Counted from the first letter of the stretch, positions 17,906 to 28,252 are shown. The stretch is 64,000 nt of DNA from Stenotrophomonas pavanii (GCF_900101175.1 NZ_FNFQ01000001.1:62001-126000); one strand, 5' to 3'. Made by a program: numbers and translations. The notes: generated from the letters alone by a model not told the origin.

Positions 17906-20900
17906 TTACGCACCATGCGCGGCCAGCTGGCCCAGGCGCTGCACCGCGACCGAGACGGTCGGGTAGTCCAGGGTCTTCTGCTCGGCCAGTTCGGCCAGCA
18001 TCGCCAGGGTGAAGCGCAGGCTGTTGTCATCGCGACCCATCCAGGCCGCCACCTTGGCTTCGGCGCTGCCACCCTTGGTGCCCAGCACCTGGCCTGCCAG
18101 GTTGCGGTGGTTGGCCGCCAGTTCGTCACGCAGCACGCCACGTGCCACCGCATGCCAACGGCCGTTGACCTCCAGCGCGTCGACCTGCTCGAACAGCCAC
18201 GGCAGCTGCAGGGCATCGCCCAGGCGGAAGTGGACCTTGGACACGTCAACCGGCTTCAGCTTGCGGGTACGGGCCAGCTCGATGATGTCGAACGCCGGCT
18301 CCAGGAAGTGCAGTTCGGCCAGCTGCTGCGCCAGCGCGGACGGCAGGCCCTTTTCCTTCCACTCGGCCACCAGGGCTTCGTAGGTCGGACGCTGCGAATC
18401 CGGCAGCACGCCCGAAGCAACGCGGATGTCGTTGAACGGACCCTGGTAGCGGTTGACCGCCTCGGTGATGCCCGGCATCGCGCCCGGGCGCGACAGCAGC
18501 CAGCGCACGAACGAACGCTGCAGCTTCCAGATCACTTCCAGTGCGTCGATCTGCACCGACTCCGGCACCTTGCCGTCGAGCGCGTCGATCTGCGCCCACA
18601 GTGCACGTGCATCCAGCGTTTCGCGGCTGATGGTGTAGGCCTTGGCAACCTCGGCGATGGAACGGCCGGTGTCTTCCTGCATGCGCATCAGGAAGGTGGC
18701 GCCCATGCGGTTGATGGTCTGGTTGGTCACGGCCGTGGCGATGATTTCGCGCTTCAGGCGGTGACGCTCCATCGCGTCGGCGTACTTCTTCTGCAGCGGG
18801 GTCGGGAAGTAGCGCTGCAGCTCCTTGGACAGGTACGGATCTTCCGGAATGTCCGAATCCAGCAGCTGGTTGAACGCCACCAGCTTGGAGTAGGACAGCA
18901 GCACCGACAGCTCCGGACGGGTCAGGCCCTGGCCGCGTGCCTTGCGCTGCGACAGCTCGGCATCGGACGGCAGGAACTCGATCTGGCGGTCGAGCAGGCC
19001 CTGCTGTTCCAGGGTGCGGATGAAGTGCTGCTTGGACCCCAGGCGCTTGACCGCCATCCGCTCCATCAGGCTCAGCGCCTGGTTCTGGCGGTAGTTGTCG
19101 TTGAGCACCAGCTCGGCGACCTCGTCGGTCATCGACGCCAGCAGCTTGTTGCGCTGCTCGACGGTCAGCTTCTTGGCCCGCACCACATCGTTGAGCAGAA
19201 TCTTGATGTTGACTTCGTGGTCGGAGGTATCGACGCCGGCCGAGTTGTCGATGAAGTCGGTGTTGAGCAGCACGCCGGCCTGGGCAGCCTCGATGCGGCC
19301 CAGCTGGGTCATGCCCAGGTTGCCGCCCTCGCCCACCACCTTGCAGCGCAGCTCGCCACCGTTCACGCGCAGCGCGTTGTTGGCGCGGTCGCCGACATCG
19401 CTGTGCTGCTCGCTGGCGGCCTTGACGTAGGTACCGATGCCGCCATTCCACAACAGGTCGACCGGAGCCTTCAGGATCGCGCTCATCAGATCGTTCGGCG
19501 ACAGCGCCTTGACGTTCTCGTCCAGGCCCAGCGCTTCGCGCACCTGCGGGGTGATCTCGATCGACTTGAGGCTGCGCGGGTACACGCCGCCGCCCTTGCT
19601 GATCAGCTTGGTGTCGTAATCAGCCCAGCTGGAACGCGGCAGGGTGAACAGGCGTTCGCGCTCGACGAACGACGTGGCCGCGTCCGGGTTCGGGTCCAGG
19701 AAGATATGGCGGTGGTCGAATGCAGCCACCAGGCGGATGTGGCGCGACAGCAGCATGCCGTTGCCGAACACGTCGCCCGACATGTCGCCGACGCCGACTG
19801 CGGTGAAGTCCTGGCTCTGGCTGTCACGGCCCAGGGCGCGGAAGTGGCGCTTGACCGATTCCCACGCGCCGCGCGCGGTGATGCCCATGCCCTTGTGGTC
19901 GTAGCCCACCGAGCCACCCGAGGCGAACGCATCGCCCATCCAGAAGCCGTGCGCGATGGCCAGGCCGTTGGCGATGTCGGAGAAGGTCGCGGTGCCCTTG
20001 TCGGCCGCCACCACCAGGTACGGATCGTCCATGTCGTGGCGCACGACATCCACCGGCGGCACGATCTTGTTGTTGACGATGTTGTCGGTGATGTCCAGCA
20101 GGCCCTGGATGAACAGCTTGTAGCAGGCCACGCCGTTGGCGAAGATCGCATCACGGTCGCCGTTCACCGGCGGGGTCTTGGCGAAGAAGCCGCCCTTCGC
20201 GCCGACCGGCACGATGACGGTGTTCTTGACCATCTGTGCCTTGACCAGGCCCAGCACTTCGGTACGGAAGTCCTCACGACGGTCCGACCAGCGCAGGCCG
20301 CCACGGGCGACCGCGCCGAAGCGCAGGTGGGTACCTTCCACGCGCGGGCCGTAGACGAAGATCTCGCGGTACGGGCGCGGCTTCGGCAGGTCCGGCACCA
20401 GCGCCGAATCGAACTTGAAGCTGATGACATGGCCGTGCTGGCCGTTGGCATCGGTCTGGTAGTAGCTGGTACGCAGGGTCGCGTCGATCACGCCCATGAA
20501 CGAGCGCAGGATGCGGTCCTCGTCCAGGCTGGACACGCGGTCCATCAGCTTCAGCAGCGCATCGCGCGCGGCCTGCATCTGCGCGCCGCGGTCACCCTTG
20601 CGGGCATCGACCACGCTCTTGAGCACCTTCAGCGTGGCGTCGTCGCCAGCAGCCAGCACATCGAAGTGGGCCTTCAACTGGGCCTGGCCGGCGGCGATGT
20701 CATCCTTGCTCTCGTGGCCGGTGGCCGGATCGAAGCGGGCTTCGAACAGTTCCACCAGCAGGCGTGCCAGCAGCGGGTAGCGCGCGAAGGTGCCTTCCAC
20801 GTACGCCTGCGAGAACGGCACGCCGGTCTGCAGCAGGTACTTGCAGTAGCCACGCAGCATGGCGACCTGGCGCCAGTGCAGGCCGGCAGCCAGCACCAGC

Positions 20901-22882
20901 CGGTTGAAACCGTCGTTCTCGGCGTCGCCATGCCAGACGCGGGCGAAGGTCTCGCCGAAAGCCTCGTCGACGCTGGCGGCATCGATCGCGCCGGCGGTCG
21001 ACTCGACCTCGAAGTCCTGCACGTACACCGGGGCGTTGTCGACCGTCAGGCGGTACGGGCGCTCGGCGATCACGCGCAGGCCCATGTTCTCCATCATCGG
21101 CAGCGCGTCCGACAGCGGAATGTCGTCCAGCTGGCGGTACAGCTTCAGGCGCAGGCCATCCCCGCCTTCGCGCGGCACGGCCTGCAGGCTCAGGCGCAGG
21201 TCGTCCGGGCCGGTCAGGGCATCGAGCTGGCTGACATCGTTGGCGGCAACCGCGGTGCTGTTGTCTTCGATGTAGCCGGCCGGCAGTGCCTTGCCGATGC
21301 GGGCGGCGATGCGCAGGCCTTCGGTCTCGCCGTGGCGGGCCACCAGCGCTTCGCGCAGGTCGTCCTGCCAGTTGCGCAGCACCTGGGCCAGCTTCTGCTC
21401 CAGGTCGGCGGTATCGACGTCGAGCATCTCACCCGGCTTCGGGCGCACGATCAGGTGCACCTGCGCCAGCGGCGATTCGCCCAGCACCACCGAGCTGTCG
21501 ACGTACTCACCGTGCAGTGCGTCCTTCAGCATCGCTTCGATGCGCAGGCGCACGTCGGTGTTGAAGCGCTCGCGCGGCAGGTAGACCAGCGCGGAGATGA
21601 AACGGCTGTACTTGTCGCGGCGCAGGAACAGGCGGCTGCGCACGCGCTCCTGCAGGCCCAGCACGCCCATCGCGGTGCGGAACAGTTCGTCCTCGCTGGA
21701 CTGGAACAGCTCTTCGCGCGGCAGGGTTTCCAGGATGTGGCGCAGGGCCTTGCCGCTGTGGCTGGCCGGGGCCAGGCCCGACTGCTTCATCACGTGCTCG
21801 TGGCGCTGGCGCACCAGCGGGATTTCCCACGGGCGGCGGTTGTAGGCGCTGGAGGTGAACAGGCCGAGGAAGCGCTGCTCGCCGATGATCTTGCCCTTGG
21901 CGTCGAATTCCAGCACGCCGATGTAGTCCATGTAACCGGCGCGGTGCACGCGCGAACGGGCGTTGGTCTTGGTCAGGATCAGCGCGTCCTTCAACCCGGA
22001 CGTGGTGTTCAGGCCCTGCGCGGCCAGGGTCTTGACCGGACGGGCGGCGGACTTGTCCTTGCCGCGCATCAGGCCCAGGCCGGTGTCGTTCAGCGGCGCC
22101 AGCACCTCTTCCTTGCCCTGCTTCTCGACGCGGTACTCGCGGTAGCCGAAGAAGGTGAAGTGGTTGTCGGCAGCCCAGCGCAGGAACTCCTGCGCCTCCT
22201 TGCGCGACGCCGCGTCGACCGGCAGCTGGCGGCTGCCCAGGTCGTCGGCCAGCGCCAGCGCCTTGTCCTTCATCGGCTGCCAGTCGCGCACGATCGCACG
22301 TACTTCGTCCAGCGCCTTGTTGATGGCCTGTTCGATGGCGGCCATGGCGTCGGCCGGCTGACGGTCGATCTCCAGCAGCATCACCGACTCGGCATCGCCC
22401 TCGCCGACCTTGACCAGCTTGCCGGCCTTGTCGCGGGTGAAGCGCAGCACCGGGTGGCCCAGCACGTGGACGCCCACGCCCTGCTCGGCCAGCGACATGG
22501 TGACCGTATCGACGAGGAACGGCATGTCATCGTTGACGATCTGCAGCACCGTGTGCGGCGATTCCCAACCGTTGGCCTTCGCGGTCGGATTGAACACGCG
22601 GACGTTGGCCTTGCCGGCCTTGCGGGCACGGGCGAATTCCAGCGTCTCAGCCGCGAGAGCGGCCCACTCTTCAGCGCTGTGGTGCGGGAACTCGTCCGAC
22701 TCCATGCGCTTGTAGAAGTCAGTGGCAAAGGCCACTGCTTCGGCCTGTGCGGCCGCGGGGTAGCGCTTGCGCAAGGCCGTGTACACCGGCTCCAGGGAGA
22801 AACCAGCGGTCACTGCGACCTCCGACTCTGCTGGTTTCGTCTTGTTTTTCACGGTCTTGGCTGCGGTTTTTTGCGGTTTCAT
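17906..22882 (-). CDS. gdhB: NAD-specific glutamate dehydrogenase, 180 kDa class
   Basis: Oxidatively deaminates glutamate to 2-oxoglutarate with NAD, a catabolic role feeding the TCA cycle. The 1658-residue product has the size of the large GDH class found in Pseudomonas and Streptomyces (about 1620-1650 residues). The N-terminus is Lys-rich. The long N-terminal half corresponds to the regulatory region. The catalytic core lies in the second half with motifs KGGFFAKTPP, DNIVNNKIVPP, DDPYLVVAADKGTATFSDIAN and SGGSVGYDHKGMGITARGAW. In P. aeruginosa this enzyme is activated by arginine; whether that holds here is unknown. A TACAAT -10-like element is at 22919-22924. It is divergent from tetR. 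Confidence 0.96.
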   Translation of the reverse strand: MKPQKTAAKTVKNKTKPAESEVAVTAGFSLEPVYTALRKRYPAAAQAEAVAFATDFYKRMESDEFPHHSAEEWAALAAETLEFARARKAGKANVRVFNPTAKANGWESPHTVLQIVNDDMPFLVDTVTMSLAEQGVGVHVLGHPVLRFTRDKAGKLVKVGEGDAESVMLLEIDRQPADAMAAIEQAINKALDEVRAIVRDWQPMKDKALALADDLGSRQLPVDAASRKEAQEFLRWAADNHFTFFGYREYRVEKQGKEEVLAPLNDTGLGLMRGKDKSAARPVKTLAAQGLNTTSGLKDALILTKTNARSRVHRAGYMDYIGVLEFDAKGKIIGEQRFLGLFTSSAYNRRPWEIPLVRQRHEHVMKQSGLAPASHSGKALRHILETLPREELFQSSEDELFRTAMGVLGLQERVRSRLFLRRDKYSRFISALVYLPRERFNTDVRLRIEAMLKDALHGEYVDSSVVLGESPLAQVHLIVRPKPGEMLDVDTADLEQKLAQVLRNWQDDLREALVARHGETEGLRIAARIGKALPAGYIEDNSTAVAANDVSQLDALTGPDDLRLSLQAVPREGGDGLRLKLYRQLDDIPLSDALPMMENMGLRVIAERPYRLTVDNAPVYVQDFEVESTAGAIDAASVDEAFGETFARVWHGDAENDGFNRLVLAAGLHWRQVAMLRGYCKYLLQTGVPFSQAYVEGTFARYPLLARLLVELFEARFDPATGHESKDDIAAGQAQLKAHFDVLAAGDDATLKVLKSVVDARKGDRGAQMQAARDALLKLMDRVSSLDEDRILRSFMGVIDATLRTSYYQTDANGQHGHVISFKFDSALVPDLPKPRPYREIFVYGPRVEGTHLRFGAVARGGLRWSDRREDFRTEVLGLVKAQMVKNTVIVPVGAKGGFFAKTPPVNGDRDAIFANGVACYKLFIQGLLDITDNIVNNKIVPPVDVVRHDMDDPYLVVAADKGTATFSDIANGLAIAHGFWMGDAFASGGSVGYDHKGMGITARGAWESVKRHFRALGRDSQSQDFTAVGVGDMSGDVFGNGMLLSRHIRLVAAFDHRHIFLDPNPDAATSFVERERLFTLPRSSWADYDTKLISKGGGVYPRSLKSIEITPQVREALGLDENVKALSPNDLMSAILKAPVDLLWNGGIGTYVKAASEQHSDVGDRANNALRVNGGELRCKVVGEGGNLGMTQLGRIEAAQAGVLLNTDFIDNSAGVDTSDHEVNIKILLNDVVRAKKLTVEQRNKLLASMTDEVAELVLNDNYRQNQALSLMERMAVKRLGSKQHFIRTLEQQGLLDRQIEFLPSDAELSQRKARGQGLTRPELSVLLSYSKLVAFNQLLDSDIPEDPYLSKELQRYFPTPLQKKYADAMERHRLKREIIATAVTNQTINRMGATFLMRMQEDTGRSIAEVAKAYTISRETLDARALWAQIDALDGKVPESVQIDALEVIWKLQRSFVRWLLSRPGAMPGITEAVNRYQGPFNDIRVASGVLPDSQRPTYEALVAEWKEKGLPSALAQQLAELHFLEPAFDIIELARTRKLKPVDVSKVHFRLGDALQLPWLFEQVDALEVNGRWHAVARGVLRDELAANHRNLAGQVLGTKGGSAEAKVAAWMGRDDNSLRFTLAMLAELAEQKTLDYPTVSVAVQRLGQLAAHGA

Positions 22883-23096
22883 GGCAGAGCGATGCGCTTG
22901 CTCAGTTGGGAAAATGAAATTGTAGCCCTACGGCGCGAAAAGGCCTTGCTGCAGGACGGAATAAGCAGATTCGGGTTTGCTGCGGTTTAGACGCCTATTC
23001 AGTTCGCACCGGTATGGGCGTGGCGACCATTTCGGCACTGCCGGCAGGATCGGCAAAACGTGTTACCGGAAGACACACGCGGCGACGCGGATTGCA

Positions 23097-23128
23097 TTCC
23101 ACAATCCTGAACTGGACGGTATAGTCCA
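23097..23128 (+). promoter_or_regulatory. Candidate tetR promoter with overlapping operator
   Basis: TTCCAC (23097-23102) and TATAGT (23120-23125) are 17 bp apart. The -10 lies inside an inverted repeat with arms TGGAC (23113-23117) and GTCCA (23124-23128). A regulator bound there would block its own promoter. The expected transcription start falls at the GTG start codon at 23133, so the message may be leaderless. Inferred from pattern only. Confidence 0.5.
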
Positions 23129-23132
23129 CCGC

Positions 23133-23789
23133 GTGAACCCGGCCTACCTCCCCGTTGCCCTCGACGCGCGTGACCAGCGCGTGTTCGATGCCGTGCGCGA
23201 CCTGCTCGCCCGGCAGGGCATGCAGATGAGCATGGAGGCGGTCGCCCAGCAGGCCGGCTGTTCCAAGCAGACCCTGTATTCGCGCTATGGCAGCAAGCAG
23301 GAACTGCTGCGCCGGGTGATGCAGCGCCATGTCGGCCACGCCACCGGGGCCATGCTTCGTGCACTCCGCGGTGACGACCTGCGTGCCAGCCTGCTCCAGT
23401 TCGCCACCGACTTCCTGGAGCATTTCAACCAACCGCACGTGGGCCAGGCCTGCCGGCTGATCGCCGCCGAGGCGTCCCAGTTTCCCGAAGAGGCGCGTAC
23501 GCTTTACCGGCACGGTGCCGGCGCGCTGACGCTTCATCTTGCTGAATGGATTGAAACCGTTTGCATGCAAGGCCAGCTCCGGCATGACGACCCGCACTTC
23601 ATGGCCGAACTGCTGCTGAGCATGATCGCCGGTCAGGATTTCGACAAACAGCGCTTCCATACGCCCCATCGTGATGACGCACTGCTGCGTCGGCGCTGGG
23701 CAGAGTTCTCCGTCGACAGCTTCCTGCGCGCGTTCGCGCCACAGCCGTCGCCGGCCCCGTCTACAAACCAACCCCGGAGTTCCTCCTGA
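23133..23789 (+). CDS. TetR-family transcriptional regulator of the RND operon
   Basis: The product of 218 residues has an N-terminal helix-turn-helix (MSMEAVAQQAGCSKQTLYSRYGSK, about residues 27-50 of the chosen start) typical of TetR repressors, and a helical ligand-binding domain. I chose the GTG at 23133; an upstream in-frame ATG at 22977 would add 52 residues of unrelated sequence and cross the promoter. Its stop shares one base with the adaptor ATG (TGATG). Regulator and pump are thus in one operon, which suits autoregulation, and the inverted repeat on the -10 is the likely operator. Confidence 0.85.
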   Translation: MNPAYLPVALDARDQRVFDAVRDLLARQGMQMSMEAVAQQAGCSKQTLYSRYGSKQELLRRVMQRHVGHATGAMLRALRGDDLRASLLQFATDFLEHFNQPHVGQACRLIAAEASQFPEEARTLYRHGAGALTLHLAEWIETVCMQGQLRHDDPHFMAELLLSMIAGQDFDKQRFHTPHRDDALLRRRWAEFSVDSFLRAFAPQPSPAPSTNQPRSSS

Positions 23790-25063
23790 TGACCGCCCCA
23801 CTCCGCACCCTTGCCCTGACGTGCGCCGTTGCTGTCGCGCTGGCTGCCTGCAAGAAGCCGGAACAGCAGACGCCCCCGCCGCCGGAGGTGGGCGTGATCG
23901 ACGCCAAGCCGCAGACCCTGCCCCTGCAGCGTGAGCTGGTCGGCCGCCTGTCGCCGTTCCGCAGCGCCGACGTGCGCGCGCGCGTGCCGGGCGTGCTGCT
24001 CAAGCGCGTCTACCAGGAAGGCTCGCAGGTCAAGCAGGGCCAGACCCTGTTCCTGATCGACCCGGCGCCGCTGCGTGCTTCGCTCAACGCCTCCGAGGCC
24101 CAGCTGGCCTCGGCCCGCGCCACCTACGCCAACGCCAAGGTCGCCGCCGATCGCGCGCGCTCGCTGGCCCCGCAGCAGTTCGTCTCCAAGTCCGACCTGG
24201 ACAACGCTGAATCGGCCGAGCGCACCGCCCTGGCCGCCGTCAAGCAGGCCGAAGCGGCAGTGACCTCCTCGCGGATCAACCTGGGCTACGCCGAAGTGAC
24301 CGCGCCGATCAGTGGCGTGGCCAACAAGCAGCAGGTCACCGAGGGCGCGCTGGTCGGCCAGGGCGATGTGACCCTGCTGACCACCGTCGACCAGCTCGAC
24401 CCGCTGTATGTGAACTTCTCGCTCAGCGTGGATGAGCTGACCCAGCTGCGTGCGCAGCAGGCCAAGGGCGCGCTGGCGCTGTCCGGCGACGGCAAGGCCA
24501 CGGTGGCCGTGAAGCTGGCCGATGGCAGCACCTACAGCGAGCCGGGCACGCTGGACTTCTCTTCGACCACGGTCGATCCGGCCACCGGCGCGGTGTCGCT
24601 GCGTGCGCTGCTGCCGAACCCGCAGCAGATCCTGCTGCCGGGTGCCTTCGTCAGCTTCCAGGCCAACCTGGGCGAGCGCAACAACGCCTATCTGGTGCCG
24701 CAGCAGGCCCTGCTGCGTGATACCAACGGCGGCTACGTGATGGTGGTCGGCGCCGACGGCAAGGTCGTGCGCAAGAACGTGAAGACCGATGGCGCGCAGA
24801 ACGGCAACTGGCTGGTCAGCGACGGCCTGGCCGCCGGTGACAAGGTGATCGTGGCCGGCGTGCAGAAGGTCAAGGAAGGTGCACCGGCCGTGGCCAAGCC
24901 GTGGACCCCGGGGCAGGACGCCAGCGGCAAGCCGGCCGCAGGCGGCGCTGCACCGGCCGCGGCTGCGGCAGCGCCGGCCGCGGGCCAGGCACCGGCCGAC
25001 GCGGCCAAGCCCGAGCAGGCCGATGCGGCCAAGCCGGCCGCCACCGATTCGAACAAGCAGTAA
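23789..25063 (+). CDS. smeG: RND efflux periplasmic adaptor lipoprotein (probably SmeG)
   Basis: Membrane-fusion protein that bridges an inner-membrane RND pump to an outer-membrane channel. The 424-residue product has a signal peptide with lipobox ALAAC, so C21 would be lipidated. The biotinyl-lipoyl-like hairpin domain (VPGVLLKRVYQEGSQVKQGQTLFLID), split across about residues 68-95, and beta-barrel domains follow. The last 50 residues are an Ala/Pro/Lys-rich low-complexity tail, longer than in AcrA. The SmeG name rests on the TetR-adaptor-RND layout without a channel gene, as described for SmeGH of S. maltophilia; sequence comparison was not done. Confidence 0.9.
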   Translation: MTAPLRTLALTCAVAVALAACKKPEQQTPPPPEVGVIDAKPQTLPLQRELVGRLSPFRSADVRARVPGVLLKRVYQEGSQVKQGQTLFLIDPAPLRASLNASEAQLASARATYANAKVAADRARSLAPQQFVSKSDLDNAESAERTALAAVKQAEAAVTSSRINLGYAEVTAPISGVANKQQVTEGALVGQGDVTLLTTVDQLDPLYVNFSLSVDELTQLRAQQAKGALALSGDGKATVAVKLADGSTYSEPGTLDFSSTTVDPATGAVSLRALLPNPQQILLPGAFVSFQANLGERNNAYLVPQQALLRDTNGGYVMVVGADGKVVRKNVKTDGAQNGNWLVSDGLAAGDKVIVAGVQKVKEGAPAVAKPWTPGQDASGKPAAGGAAPAAAAAAPAAGQAPADAAKPEQADAAKPAATDSNKQ

Positions 25064-25078
25064 CGGGAACCTTCCGTC

Positions 25079-28000
25079 ATGCCTAAATTTTTCATCGAGC
25101 ATCCAGTCTTCGCCTGGGTGGTAGCGATCCTGATCTCGCTCAGCGGCGTGATCGCGATCCTCAACCTGGGCGTGGAGTCCTATCCCAACATCGCCCCGCC
25201 GCAGGTCACCGTCTCGGCGACCTACCCGGGCGCCAGCGCCGATACCACGGAAAAGTCGGTCACCCAGGTGATCGAGCAGCAGCTGACCGGCATCGATCAT
25301 CTGCTGTACTTCAGCTCCTCGTCCGCCTCCAACGGACGTGCGCAGATCACCCTGACCTTCGAGACCGGTACCGATCCGGACATCGCCCAGGTGCAGGTGC
25401 AGAACAAGGTCTCGCTGGCCACGCCACGCCTGCCTTCGGAAGTCACCCAGCAGGGCGTGGTGGTGGCCAAGGCCAACGCCGGCTTCCTGATGGTGGTGGC
25501 GCTGCAGTCCGATACCCCGACCATCAACCGTGACGCGCTGAACGACATCGTCGGCTCGCGCGTGCTCGACCAGGTCTCGCGTATCCCCGGCGTCGGCAGC
25601 ACCCAGCAGTTCGGTTCCGAGTACGCCATGAACATCTGGCTGAACCCGGAGAAGATGCAGGGCTATGGCCTGTCTGCCAGCCAGGTACTGGCCGCGGTAC
25701 GTGCGCAGAACGTGCAGTTCGCCGCCGGTGCGCTGGGTTCGGACCCGTCGCCGGAAGGCCAGCATTTCACCGCCACGGTCTCGGCCGAAGGCCGCTTCAG
25801 CTCGCCGCAGGAATTCGAGAACATCATCCTGCGCGCCAACGCTGACGGCTCGCGCGTGCTGTTGAAGGACATCGCCCGCGTCGCCTTCGGTGCCAACAAC
25901 TACGGCTTCGACACCCAGTACAACGGCAAGCCGACCGGCGCCTTCGCCATCCAGCTGCTGCCGGGCGCCAACGCCCTGAACGTGGCCGAAGCGGTGCGCG
26001 CCAAGATGGACGAGCTGCAGCCCAGCTTCCCGTCCGGGGTGACCTGGTTCTCGCCGTACGACAGCACCACGTTCGTCAAGATCTCGATCCAGGAAGTGGT
26101 CAAGACCCTGTTTGAAGCGGTCTTGCTGGTGTTCCTGGTGATGCTGATCTTCCTGCAGAACTTCCGCGCCACCCTGATCCCGACCCTGGTCATCCCCGTC
26201 GCCCTGCTCGGTACCTTCCTGGGCATGTGGATGATCGGCTTCACGATCAACCAGCTGACCCTGTTCGCGATGGTGCTGGCGATCGGCATCGTGGTCGACG
26301 ACGCGATCGTGGTGATCGAGAACGTCGAACGCATCATGAGCGAGGAAGGGCTGGCGCCGAAGCCGGCCACGCAGAAGGCGATGACCCAGATCACCGGTGC
26401 GGTGGTGGCGATCACCGTCGTGCTGGCCGCGGTGTTCATTCCGTCCGCCCTGCAGGGCGGTGCCGCCGGCGAGATCTACAAGCAGTTCGCGCTGACCATC
26501 GCCATCTCGATGGCGTTCTCGGCGTTCCTGGCGCTGGGCTTCACCCCGGCGCTGTGCGCGACCTTCCTCAAGCCGACGCACAACGACAACCCGAACATCG
26601 TCTACCGCACCTTCAACAAGTACTACGACAAGATCAGCCACACCTACGTGGGGCACATCACCTCGGCGGTGCGCCATGCCCCGCGCTGGATGATCCTGTT
26701 CGTGGTGCTGACCGCGCTGTGCGGCTTCCTGTTCACCCGCATGCCGGGCAGCTTCCTGCCGGAAGAAGACCAGGGCTATGCGCTGGCGATCGTGCAGCTG
26801 CCCCCGGGCTCGACCAAGGGCCAGACCAACGAAGTGTTCGCGCAGATGCGCGGCATCCTGGAAAAGCAGGATGGCTATGAAGGCATGCTGCAGGTGGCCG
26901 GCTTCAGCTTCGTCGGTTCCGGCGAGAACGTGGGCATGGGCTTCATCCGCCTGAAGCCGTGGGAGGAACGCAAGTTCACCGCGCCGGAGTTCATCCAGAA
27001 CATGAACGGCGCGTTCTACGGCATCAAGGAAGCGCAGATCTTCGTGGTCAACCTGCCTACCGTGCAGGGTCTTGGCCAGTTCGGCGGCTTCGACATGTGG
27101 CTGCAGGACCGCAGCGGTGCCGGCTACGAGCAGCTGACCCAGGCGCGCAACATCCTGCTGGGCAAGGCCGCGCAGAAGCCTGAAGCCCTGGTCGGCGTGC
27201 GTCCGAACGGGCTGGAGAACGCCCCGCAGCTGCAGCTGCACGTGGACCGCGTGCAGGCGCAGTCGATGGGCATGTCGGTGTCGGACGTGTACAGCACCAT
27301 CCAGCTGATGCTGGCTCCGGTGTACGTCAATGACTTCTTCTACGAAGGCCGCATCAAGCGCGTGACCATGCAGGCCGATGGCCCGTACCGCACCGGCCAG
27401 GAGTCGCTGAAGAGCTTCTACAGCCCCTCCACCCTGACCCAGAACGCCGATGGCACCAATGCGATGATCCCGCTCAACACGGTGGTCAAGTCCGAATGGG
27501 TGTCGGCACCGCCGTCGCTGAGCCGCTACAACGGCTACTCGGCGATCAACATCGTCGGCTCGCAGGCCCCGGGCACCAGCTCGGGCGAAGCGATGCAGAC
27601 CATGGAGAGCATCGTCAACGACGACCTGCCGGCCGGCTTCGGCTACGACTGGTCCGGCATGTCCTACCAGGAAATCCTGGCTGGCAATGCCGCCACGCTG
27701 CTGCTGGTGCTGTCGATCGTGGTGGTGTTCCTGTGCCTGGCCGCCCTGTATGAAAGCTGGTCGATCCCGGTGGCGGTGCTGCTGGTCGTGCCGCTGGGCG
27801 TGCTGGGTGCCCTCGGCCTGTCGATGCTGCGCGGCCTGCCCAACGATCTGTTCTTCAAGATCGGCCTGATCACCGTGATCGGCCTGGCGGCAAAGAACGC
27901 GATCCTGATCGTGGAGTTCGCGGTGGAGCAGCGCGCAGCGGGCAAGAACCTGCGCGATGCCACCATCGAGGCGGCCCGCCTGCGTTTCCGCCCGATCCTG

Positions 28001-28252
28001 ATGACCTCGTTCGCGTTCATCATGGGCGTGATCCCGATGGCGATCTCCACCGGCGCCGGCGCCAACTCCCGCCACGCCATCGGTACCGGCGTGATCGGCG
28101 GCATGCTGTTCGCCACCCTGCTCGGCCTGCTGATGATCCCGGTGTTCTTCGTGGTTGTGCGTCGCATGCTGGGCGACAAGCTGGATGAACCGTCGAAGGA
28201 GTTCATGGAACGCCAGCGGGACGCCGAGTCCGCCCACCGCCCGGATCGTTGA
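25079..28252 (+). CDS. smeH: RND multidrug efflux transporter (probably SmeH)
   Basis: Proton-driven inner-membrane pump of the HAE1 family. The 1057-residue length and 12-segment topology match AcrB. Visible motifs are the N-terminal MPKFFIEHPVFAWV, the first periplasmic domain with SVTQVIEQQL, the TM4 proton-relay aspartate pair in GIVVDDAIVVIENVER, and the GLAAKNAILIVEFA motif in the second half. It starts 15 bp after the adaptor gene. There is no outer-membrane channel gene nearby, so it presumably uses a TolC-like protein encoded elsewhere. SmeH has been linked to ceftazidime resistance in S. maltophilia; that link depends on the SmeGH assignment. A strong terminator follows. Confidence 0.92.
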   Translation: MPKFFIEHPVFAWVVAILISLSGVIAILNLGVESYPNIAPPQVTVSATYPGASADTTEKSVTQVIEQQLTGIDHLLYFSSSSASNGRAQITLTFETGTDPDIAQVQVQNKVSLATPRLPSEVTQQGVVVAKANAGFLMVVALQSDTPTINRDALNDIVGSRVLDQVSRIPGVGSTQQFGSEYAMNIWLNPEKMQGYGLSASQVLAAVRAQNVQFAAGALGSDPSPEGQHFTATVSAEGRFSSPQEFENIILRANADGSRVLLKDIARVAFGANNYGFDTQYNGKPTGAFAIQLLPGANALNVAEAVRAKMDELQPSFPSGVTWFSPYDSTTFVKISIQEVVKTLFEAVLLVFLVMLIFLQNFRATLIPTLVIPVALLGTFLGMWMIGFTINQLTLFAMVLAIGIVVDDAIVVIENVERIMSEEGLAPKPATQKAMTQITGAVVAITVVLAAVFIPSALQGGAAGEIYKQFALTIAISMAFSAFLALGFTPALCATFLKPTHNDNPNIVYRTFNKYYDKISHTYVGHITSAVRHAPRWMILFVVLTALCGFLFTRMPGSFLPEEDQGYALAIVQLPPGSTKGQTNEVFAQMRGILEKQDGYEGMLQVAGFSFVGSGENVGMGFIRLKPWEERKFTAPEFIQNMNGAFYGIKEAQIFVVNLPTVQGLGQFGGFDMWLQDRSGAGYEQLTQARNILLGKAAQKPEALVGVRPNGLENAPQLQLHVDRVQAQSMGMSVSDVYSTIQLMLAPVYVNDFFYEGRIKRVTMQADGPYRTGQESLKSFYSPSTLTQNADGTNAMIPLNTVVKSEWVSAPPSLSRYNGYSAINIVGSQAPGTSSGEAMQTMESIVNDDLPAGFGYDWSGMSYQEILAGNAATLLLVLSIVVVFLCLAALYESWSIPVAVLLVVPLGVLGALGLSMLRGLPNDLFFKIGLITVIGLAAKNAILIVEFAVEQRAAGKNLRDATIEAARLRFRPILMTSFAFIMGVIPMAISTGAGANSRHAIGTGVIGGMLFATLLGLLMIPVFFVVVRRMLGDKLDEPSKEFMERQRDAESAHRPDR

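Noticed and set aside
17789..22990. Plus-strand open frame of more than 1700 codons
   Set aside because: It mirrors the NAD-glutamate dehydrogenase gene on the other strand and has no recognisable domain, signal or start context.
23133..28252. Assignment of the pump as SmeDEF or SmeOP
   Set aside because: SmeDEF has a divergent smeT and its own channel gene, and SmeOP lies next to pcm-tolC genes; neither arrangement is seen here. SmeGH fits best but is not proved.
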